Position numbers and translations under genes: made by a program
Notes under the pieces: generated by a model
Databases searched by the model: none
What the model saw: the letters and a program-made list of their open reading frames with translations, nothing else
What the model was told of the DNA's origin: nothing
Shown: one piece after another, positions 1 to 5,748 of the stretch
Position numbering within the stretch: the first letter of the stretch is position 1
Layout of the letters: each line of letters begins with the position of its first letter
Assembly (NCBI GenBank): GCA_023380915.1
Contig: JAMCSM010000056.1
Coordinates: 1-7,791 of the forward strand
Length of the DNA stretch: 7,791 bases
Direction of reading: 5' to 3'
Origin: Actinomycetota bacterium
Lineage (GTDB): Bacteria; Actinomycetota; Humimicrobiia; Humimicrobiales; Humimicrobiaceae

Positions 1-74
1 TATAATTTAAATCAAACCGGTTCTAAGTCATTTTGAATAATTCTTAAATTCTGTAATATTAAAAATGATGATGA

Positions 75-132
75 ATCAAAAGAAGGTAAGCATTTGAATA
101 CGGACGCATTTATTTGCTTACCTTCTTTTGAT
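75..132. repeat. Perfect 18-bp inverted repeat (hairpin) upstream of rpiB
   Basis: The left arm ATCAAAAGAAGGTAAGCA (75-92) is exactly reverse-complementary to the right arm TGCTTACCTTCTTTTGAT (115-132), with a 22-nt loop at 93-114. Pairing stops cleanly at both ends. No T-run follows the right arm on the + strand, and on the - strand the nearest T-run lies about 10 nt beyond the stem, so it does not look like a standard intrinsic terminator. It ends 89 bp before the chosen rpiB start. Possible roles are an RNA leader structure, a regulator-binding site, or a copy of a dispersed palindromic element. The structure is certain from the sequence; its function is not known. Confidence 0.85.
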
Positions 133-158
133 GATATACTACAGTAAGAGAATATGAT
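128..158 (+). promoter_or_regulatory. Candidate promoter for the pentose phosphate cluster
   Basis: TTGATG (128-133) could serve as a -35 box and TATGAT (153-158) as a -10 box, with a 19-bp spacer that is longer than ideal. The -35 would overlap the right arm of the inverted repeat at 115-132. A competing -10-like TATACT lies at 135-140 but lacks a good -35. In such AT-rich DNA chance matches are common, so this is tentative. Confidence 0.25.
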
Positions 159-221
159 AAAACTATTAAAAACTCCTGAATAGATATAAAATAATTTTAA
201 TAATTGATAAATGAGATGAAA

Positions 222-689
222 ATGAAAGACAATAAGATATTTTATTTAGGTTCAGATCATGCTGGATATAAATTAAAAGGAGAAATAAAGGATTTTCTAG
301 ATGAATTAGGGCATAAATATGTTGATTTAGGGAATCTTAAATTAGAACCAGGTGATGATTACACAGATTATGCCTATAAAGTAGCAAAAAAGGTTGCAAA
401 AACAGATGGCAGAGGAATTCTGATTTGTGATAGCGGAGTTGGAGTTTGCATAGTTGCAAATAAGATCAATGGCATAAGAGCCGTAGTTGGATATAGTGTC
501 AGGATAACAAAAATGTCAAGAGCTCATAACAACACTAATATACTTTGCCTGGGCCAGGATTATATAAATCTGGATAAGGCAAAAAAAATAATTCAAACCT
601 GGATAGAGACTGATTTTAGTGGTGAAAAGAGACACAAAAGAAGATTAGAAAAAATAAGCAAAATCGAACATAAAAATACAGGTTTTTAA
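222..689 (+). CDS. rpiB: Ribose-5-phosphate isomerase B (RpiB/LacAB family)
   Basis: Interconverts ribose-5-phosphate and ribulose-5-phosphate in the cytoplasm, linking the oxidative and non-oxidative pentose phosphate branches. Seen in the sequence: the N-terminal GSDHAG motif (residues 10-15), the GILIC segment with the expected catalytic Cys69, the VANKINGIRAVV stretch, and SRAHNNTN with His102, the equivalent of the active-site SRQHNDTN in E. coli RpiB. The 155-residue length fits the family. The residue after the Cys is Asp70, where Gly is usual (C-G-S/T-G-x-G). Three in-frame starts exist: TTG at 204, ATG at 216 and ATG at 222. I chose 222 because only it has an SD-like GAG (213-215) at suitable spacing and it gives a family-typical N-terminus. 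It is the first gene of the cluster, 30 bp ahead of zwf. The family call is firm, the start less so. Confidence 0.93.
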   Translation: MKDNKIFYLGSDHAGYKLKGEIKDFLDELGHKYVDLGNLKLEPGDDYTDYAYKVAKKVAKTDGRGILICDSGVGVCIVANKINGIRAVVGYSVRITKMSRAHNNTNILCLGQDYINLDKAKKIIQTWIETDFSGEKRHKRRLEKISKIEHKNTGF

Positions 690-719
690 TTTAAAGATAT
701 GGATTAATATTCAAAAATT

Positions 720-2246
720 ATGCTTAATAAAAGTAAAATAAATTTCCCATTTACCTTAATTATATTTGGAGCTACAGGCGATCTTTTTATAAATAAACTT
801 TCTGGTTCTCTGCTTAATCTATATAGTAAAGGACTTTTGCCTGAACTATTTCAGATAATAGGGATTTCAAAGGAAGATTACAATACAGCACAATTTAGAA
901 AATTTTTAAAAAAAGAACTTCAAAAATCTGATAAAAAACATTCTCATAAGGTCATATCAAACTTTTTAAATAACATTTTTTATTTTAAAGGGTTTTTCGA
1001 AGACCCGGAGACATACGAGTCAATAAAAAAAAGCCTGGCACCAAAGAACAATAATAAGTTTGCTATTTGTCTTAATAAACTTTATTACCTTGCAGTTCCT
1101 CCAAAATATTATGATGTTATACTAAAAAAATTATCCGACTCAGGTTTAACAGATTCTTGTGAAGATAAAGCAGGATGGAACCGAATTCTTGTAGAAAAAC
1201 CTTTTGGAAGTGATATAGATACTGCAAAAAAATTATCCGACTCAGGTTTAACAGATTCTTGTGAAGATAAAGCAGGATGGAACCGAATTCTTGTAGAAAA
1301 ACCTTTTGGAAGTGATATAGATACTGCAAAAAAATTAGACGATATGCTGGGGCAATTGTTCAAAGAGGGACAAATTTTCAGGATAGATCATTATCTAGCT
1401 AAAGATATTATTCAAAACATCATATTTTTTAGATTTTCAAATGTTATTTTTGATCCAATATGGAATAACAGTTTTATTGAAAAGATTGAAATAAAATTAT
1501 TAGAAAAAACAGATATAAATAATAGAGGTTCATTTTATGACAGCATAGGCGCACTTAGAGATGTGGGTCAAAATCATATTCTTCAAATGCTTGCACTCAT
1601 AGCTATGAATGATCCAGGGAGCATAAATGCCTCATCAATAAGGAAAGAAAGAGCTAATGTCTTAAAAACTCTGGTACCAATAGACAATGACAATTTAATA
1701 AAGAAATACACAGTGCGGGGCCAGTATGAGGGATACAAAAAATCAAAAGATGTGTCGATAAATTCAAATACTGAGACTTATTTTAAAATAAAAGCATTTC
1801 TGGGGAGTAGCAGGTGGAAAAATGTACCTTTTTATCTTGAAAGTGGTAAAGCCCTAAAAGAAAAGAAAACAGAAATAATAATATATTTTAGGGAAAAATG
1901 TATATGCTCCGAAGCTCATAAAAAGTACCAGCATAAAAACCTATTGATCATAAAGATATTTCCAAAAGAGAGTATTCTAGTTAGATTCTGGGCAAAAAAT
2001 CCTGGTTTAATAGGTTTTCCGGAGCCAAGAGATTTCGAATTTTCCTATCATGAACGAATTGGAGAGCATATCGAAGAGTATGATAAAGTTATACTGGATT
2101 GCCTTAAAGGGGACCAGACTTTATTTTTAAGCACCGAGGAAGAAAAATATGCATGGAAATTTATAACTCCCATCTTAAATAAATGGAATAATATAGAGCT
2201 TCATAAATATAAAAAAGGATCCCTGGGACCAAAAATTGAAATTTGA
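720..2246 (+). CDS. zwf: Glucose-6-phosphate dehydrogenase with internal 34-residue tandem duplication
   Basis: Oxidises glucose-6-phosphate to 6-phosphogluconolactone with NAD(P)+, the entry step of the oxidative pentose phosphate pathway. Seen: the Rossmann GATGDL motif (residues 17-22) with Lys26, EKPFG, the substrate-binding RIDHYLAKD (221-229, with the usual GKE as AKD), QNH with the probable catalytic-base His286, and a C-terminal domain containing RWKNVPFYLESGK (Lys377). The product is 508 residues. Residues 138-171 are repeated exactly as 172-205, so EKPFG occurs twice (159-163 and 193-197). With one copy removed the protein is 474 residues and aligns by eye with the normal family pattern, so the second copy is extra. 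It inserts a helix-strand unit into the nucleotide-binding domain, and activity is uncertain. The usual Arg after strand 2 that contacts NADP phosphate is Lys51. No clear Shine-Dalgarno precedes the ATG. The gap to the transketolase gene is 40 bp. Confidence 0.95.
   Translation: MLNKSKINFPFTLIIFGATGDLFINKLSGSLLNLYSKGLLPELFQIIGISKEDYNTAQFRKFLKKELQKSDKKHSHKVISNFLNNIFYFKGFFEDPETYESIKKSLAPKNNNKFAICLNKLYYLAVPPKYYDVILKKLSDSGLTDSCEDKAGWNRILVEKPFGSDIDTAKKLSDSGLTDSCEDKAGWNRILVEKPFGSDIDTAKKLDDMLGQLFKEGQIFRIDHYLAKDIIQNIIFFRFSNVIFDPIWNNSFIEKIEIKLLEKTDINNRGSFYDSIGALRDVGQNHILQMLALIAMNDPGSINASSIRKERANVLKTLVPIDNDNLIKKYTVRGQYEGYKKSKDVSINSNTETYFKIKAFLGSSRWKNVPFYLESGKALKEKKTEIIIYFREKCICSEAHKKYQHKNLLIIKIFPKESILVRFWAKNPGLIGFPEPRDFEFSYHERIGEHIEEYDKVILDCLKGDQTLFLSTEEEKYAWKFITPILNKWNNIELHKYKKGSLGPKIEI
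1131..1334 (+). repeat. In-frame 102-bp perfect tandem duplication within zwf
   Basis: Two identical 102-bp copies (1131-1232 and 1233-1334) each encode the same 34 residues. The 10-bp string AAAAAAATTA occurs at 1124-1133, 1226-1235 and 1328-1337, before, between and after the copies, so sequence identity at offset 102 runs for 112 bp (1124-1235 against 1226-1337). Perfect identity including third codon positions means the event is recent or is an assembly artefact. The flanking microhomology fits replication slippage. As 102 is divisible by three, gain or loss of copies keeps the reading frame. Confidence 0.97.
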
Positions 2247-2286
2247 AGTAATTGATTTTTATAAAAAATAATTTTCTGAAGATTTA

Positions 2287-4128
2287 ATGATTGATACTAA
2301 AAAAATAGAAGATATATCAAAACTTATCAGGTATTACATAGTAATTGCAACAACAATGGCAGGTTCGGGTCATTTAACATCATCTTTATCTGCAGTAGAA
2401 TTAATGGCTACTCTTTTGTTTGGAGGTTTTTTTAGATACAGGACTGGTGAGCCCAAATATAACAATAATGATAGACTCATTTTTTCCAAAGGCCATGCAT
2501 CTCCACTTTTATACTCCCTATGGGTTGCAGCGGGTCTTATAAGTGAAGAAGAGCTTTTAACTTTAAGAAAATTTAACAGCAGGCTTGAAGGTCATCCAAC
2601 TCCAAAATTTCCATATGCTGAAGCAGCAACAGGTTCTCTGGGTCAGGGATTACCTATTGGAATTGGAATGGCTTTAAACGCAAAATATATTGATAAATTA
2701 CCATACAACACTTTTGTGCTTTTAGGTGATAGTGAGATGACTGAGGGATCGCAATGGGAAGCAATACAGATTGCTGCACATTATAAACTTAATAACCTTA
2801 TAGGAATAGTAGATGTCAATCGTTTAGGACAGAGAGGAGAAACTATTTATGGACATGATACATCTGCTTATGAACAAAGAGTTTATTCTTTTGGCTGGGA
2901 AGTAATTACAATTGATGGTTATGATATAAAAGAAATTGCAGCTGCTTATGAGAAAGCATTGGCTGTAAAGGACAGGCCTGTAATGATTATTGCAAAAACT
3001 ATAAAAGGTAAAGGTATCAGCTTTTTGGAAGATAAAAATGGCTGGCATGGTAAGGTATTATCAGAAGAACAAAAAAATTTAGCTCTTATCGAATTAGGGG
3101 AAATTGATAAAAATGCCTTGGGAAAAATTGAAGGGCCGGAATTAATTGAGTCAATAAATGAGACAATTGAAGTTAAGGAAATTCCACTTGGTATTGAAAA
3201 AATATCTACAAGAAGAGCTTATGGAATTTCACTTGTAAATATATTTTCGAAATTTCCAAATATTGTTGTACTTGATGCTGAAGTAAGTAATTCTACTTTT
3301 ACCGAAATTTTCAGAGATAAAATACCTTCAAGATTTTTTGAAATGTATGTTGCTGAGCAAAATATGGCAGGGGCTGCAATTGGATTATCTCTCAGGGGGA
3401 AAATTCCTTTTGTATCTACATTTGCTGCTTTTCTAACCAGAGCATTTGATCAGATAAGAATGAGCCAATATTCAAATACGAATATAAAGTTTGCAGGATC
3501 TCACTCAGGGGTTTCAATAGGAGAGGATGGGGCGTCTCAGATGGGTCTTGAGGATATAGCAATGTTCAGGACTTTGCTGAATTGCATAGTTTTGTATCCA
3601 TCTGACGGTGTGTCAACCTTAAAATTGGTAGAAAGGGCAGCAGAGCATTACGGTAATGTTTATATAAGGACAACAAGGATGGATACTCCAATTATTTACT
3701 CAATAAAAGAAGATTTTATAATTGGCGGAAGCAAGGTATTAAGGTCAAGTAAGAATGATGTTGCAGCTATAATTTGTGCTGGTATAACTTTACATGAAGC
3801 ATTAGTGGCATATGAAGAGTTAAAAAGAGAGGGAATATTTATAAGAGTTATAGATTTATACAGCATTAAACCAATAGATAGGGAGACAATTAATCAAGCA
3901 GCAAGGGAAACCAAAATCATCATAACTGTAGAAGACCATTTTGCCGAAGGAGGCTTAGGCGAAGCAGTTCTAAGTGTTCTTGATGTACCCTGCTCTTTTA
4001 AAATTCTTGCAGTTAGAAAAATACCAATAAGTGGAAAGCCATTCGAACTTTTAGACTATGAGGGTATTTCCAGGGATTCTGTAATATTTCAAATCAAAAA
4101 CTTTGTAAACAGAAATGCTTTAAAGTAA
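2287..4128 (+). CDS. tkt: Transketolase, short vertebrate-like type
   Basis: Thiamine-diphosphate enzyme that moves two-carbon ketol units between sugar phosphates (xylulose-5-P with ribose-5-P or erythrose-4-P) in the non-oxidative pentose phosphate pathway. At 613 residues it is shorter than E. coli TktA (663) and close to human TKT (623), which it resembles along its whole length. Seen: AGSGH (His29), SKGHASP (His70), EGHP (His103), GSLGQGL, the ThDP/Mg motif GDSEMTEG (147-154) through Asn178, WHGK (His254), the catalytic Glu357 in the YVAEQNMAG segment, and SHSGVSIGEDGASQM. Rough domains are PP 1-265, Pyr 305-470 and C-terminal 475-610. The usual GDG is GDS, which I recall as common in bacterial members of this subtype. 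The ATG has only a weak SD-like GAAGA upstream. It lies between zwf and gnd with 40- and 58-bp gaps. A full-length single-chain enzyme is clear. Confidence 0.96.
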   Translation: MIDTKKIEDISKLIRYYIVIATTMAGSGHLTSSLSAVELMATLLFGGFFRYRTGEPKYNNNDRLIFSKGHASPLLYSLWVAAGLISEEELLTLRKFNSRLEGHPTPKFPYAEAATGSLGQGLPIGIGMALNAKYIDKLPYNTFVLLGDSEMTEGSQWEAIQIAAHYKLNNLIGIVDVNRLGQRGETIYGHDTSAYEQRVYSFGWEVITIDGYDIKEIAAAYEKALAVKDRPVMIIAKTIKGKGISFLEDKNGWHGKVLSEEQKNLALIELGEIDKNALGKIEGPELIESINETIEVKEIPLGIEKISTRRAYGISLVNIFSKFPNIVVLDAEVSNSTFTEIFRDKIPSRFFEMYVAEQNMAGAAIGLSLRGKIPFVSTFAAFLTRAFDQIRMSQYSNTNIKFAGSHSGVSIGEDGASQMGLEDIAMFRTLLNCIVLYPSDGVSTLKLVERAAEHYGNVYIRTTRMDTPIIYSIKEDFIIGGSKVLRSSKNDVAAIICAGITLHEALVAYEELKREGIFIRVIDLYSIKPIDRETINQAARETKIIITVEDHFAEGGLGEAVLSVLDVPCSFKILAVRKIPISGKPFELLDYEGISRDSVIFQIKNFVNRNALK

Positions 4129-4135
4129 GAATTAT

Positions 4136-4145
4136 AAAAAGGAGG
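4136..4145 (+). promoter_or_regulatory. Orphan Shine-Dalgarno-like sequence ahead of gnd
   Basis: AAAAAGGAGG (4136-4145) is the strongest Shine-Dalgarno match I see in the window, but it lies 41 nt before the likely gnd ATG (4187). A TAG at 4154-4156 in the gnd frame rules out an earlier start that it could serve directly. No ATG, GTG or TTG sits at the proper distance downstream. It may act as a ribosome standby site or be a leftover of a rearranged leader. Confidence 0.4.
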
Positions 4146-4170
4146 CCCGAAATTAGATTTTTAATTGGTG

Positions 4171-4177
4171 GAAGGTG
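4171..4177 (+). promoter_or_regulatory. Ribosome binding site deciding the gnd start
   Basis: GAAGGTG (4171-4177) resembles part of AAGGAGGTG and lies 9 nt before ATG 4187. The alternative in-frame GTG at 4175 lies inside this site, so the ATG is preferred. Confidence 0.5.
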
Positions 4178-4186
4178 CAGATAATT

Positions 4187-5695
4187 ATGGAAAAAAGTGA
4201 TATAGCAATAGTTGGATTGGGCCCAATGGGCACAAATTTGTCTTTAAATATCGAAAGCAAGGGTTATAAAGTCTCAATTTATGATATTGTAAAAGAAAAT
4301 ATTACAAAATTCATTAGGGAAAGAGCAGCAGATAAAGCAATTTTTCCTGCAAATAATCTAGAAGAATTAATCTCTTCGCTGAAAAAGCCAAAAAAAATAT
4401 TGGTTATGATACCTGCAGGAAAATCAGTTGATGAAATAATTAAAAAACTGGTACCGCTCCTCAAAAAAGATGATTTGATTATTGATGGTGGAAACTCTTT
4501 TTTTAAGGATACAATCAGGAGAAATGACAAATTATCAAAAAAAGGAATATTGTTTTTAGGGGTTGGTATTTCGGGAGGGGGAGAAGGGGCGCTTAATGGT
4601 CCTGCCATAATGCCTGGGGGACAACCCGAAGCTTATAAACTTATAAAAGATATATTTGAAGACATTTCAGCAAAAGCTGATGATGGCATACCATGCGTCT
4701 CTTACATTGGGAAAAATGGCGCAGGTCATTATGTAAAAATGGTGCATAATGGAATTGAATATGCTGACATGCAACTGATTGGTGAATGTGTCTGGACTCT
4801 AAAAAAAGTTCTTAATTTAAATCCAAAAGAAATAGCAGCGATTATAAAATCATGGAATAAGGATCAAGATATATTAAGTTCCTATCTAATAGAAATTACT
4901 AGCAAAATATTAATGGAAAAAAATAAAAAAACAGAAGAATATCTAATAGATAAAGTGGCAGACATTACAAGAATGAAGGGTACTGGCACCTGGACTGTGC
5001 AGAGCGCATTGGAACTTTTAGTACCAGTTCCTACAATAGCAGCTGCAGTCTTTTCCAGGGAGATGTCACAATATAAGGAAAGAAGACTTAAGATTTATGA
5101 TTTTATTCAATTTGGAAAAATTAACAAAATAAATAAGATAAACAAACTTGCTTATAATAGGTCACCCTATGATTTTATAAATAATGCTCATGATGCTCTA
5201 TATATTGCTAAAATATCTTCTTATGCACAAGGTTTTGACCTATTGAAAACTGCGTCAGATCACTATAAGTTTGGTCTGAATTTAAGTGAAATTGCGAAGG
5301 GATGGAGAGCCGGTTGTATTATACGAGCAAGGTTATTGGATGATATTGTTATTGCATTTAAGAATGATCCAAAATTAATAAACCTGATTACAATCCAAAA
5401 ATTCAAAGATTTTATAACTGATAATATTTATAAATTAGCTTCTTTTATAGAAACTGCTCATAACTTAGGGTTACCATTACCAGCAATGAACAGTGCTTAT
5501 GATTATATATTGCAATTAGAAAGCCCTATTATTATTTCTTCACAGGTAACTGCTCTGCAAAGAGATTATTTTGGTGCTCATGGTTATTTTAAATTAGAGA
5601 ACAATGGCTTGGACATAATAAAAAAAAGTGATCGTAAATTAAAAGAATATCACACTGAATGGATGATTCCGGGCCATGCGGAAATAGAAAAATAA
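4187..5695 (+). CDS. gnd: 6-phosphogluconate dehydrogenase (decarboxylating), predicted NAD+-preferring
   Basis: Oxidatively decarboxylates 6-phosphogluconate to ribulose-5-phosphate and CO2. The 502 residues match the long, dimeric family (E. coli Gnd, 468), with a modest excess in loops and the C-terminus. Seen: the Rossmann GLGPMG motif (10-15), GISGGGEGAL followed by GPAIMPGGQ (substrate loop), VKMVHNGIEYADMQLI with catalytic Lys184, His187, Asn188 and Glu191, KGTGTWT, IIRARLL, and the C-terminal QRDYFGAH substrate-binding segment. At the end of strand 2, where NADP enzymes carry Asn-Arg-Ser/Thr, this protein has Asp33-Ile34-Val35. The later VKAG Lys is Pro (IPAG). Both changes point to NAD+ (inference). 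A KINKINKINK run (311-320) sits in a normally variable loop. I chose ATG 4187 over GTG 4175 because of the SD at 4171-4177. It is the last gene of the cluster and converges on the protease gene. Confidence 0.95.
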   Translation: MEKSDIAIVGLGPMGTNLSLNIESKGYKVSIYDIVKENITKFIRERAADKAIFPANNLEELISSLKKPKKILVMIPAGKSVDEIIKKLVPLLKKDDLIIDGGNSFFKDTIRRNDKLSKKGILFLGVGISGGGEGALNGPAIMPGGQPEAYKLIKDIFEDISAKADDGIPCVSYIGKNGAGHYVKMVHNGIEYADMQLIGECVWTLKKVLNLNPKEIAAIIKSWNKDQDILSSYLIEITSKILMEKNKKTEEYLIDKVADITRMKGTGTWTVQSALELLVPVPTIAAAVFSREMSQYKERRLKIYDFIQFGKINKINKINKLAYNRSPYDFINNAHDALYIAKISSYAQGFDLLKTASDHYKFGLNLSEIAKGWRAGCIIRARLLDDIVIAFKNDPKLINLITIQKFKDFITDNIYKLASFIETAHNLGLPLPAMNSAYDYILQLESPIIISSQVTALQRDYFGAHGYFKLENNGLDIIKKSDRKLKEYHTEWMIPGHAEIEK

Positions 5696-5748
5696 TTTTA
5701 CTTTAATTTAAATTATCATTTAAGAAGGTTGCAAAAAAGTTCAATTTT

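Noticed and set aside
1..36. Tail of an upstream gene (11 codons to TGA at 34-36)
   Set aside because: Too short to resemble any family and the other frames are full of stops; no basis to call a gene.
1124..1337. CRISPR-like or mobile-element repeat
   Set aside because: Only two head-to-tail units with no spacers, and the unit itself is zwf coding sequence; a simple tandem duplication explains it.
1109..1363. Minus-strand open frames showing an internal protein repeat
   Set aside because: They lie antisense to zwf and repeat only because the 102-bp duplication is there; no RBS or family resemblance.
2824..3048. Minus-strand open frame within the transketolase gene
   Set aside because: It lies wholly inside a well-supported gene and resembles no family; a chance frame.
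4279..4608. Minus-strand open frame within gnd
   Set aside because: It is antisense to the conserved Rossmann and substrate-loop coding; no independent support.
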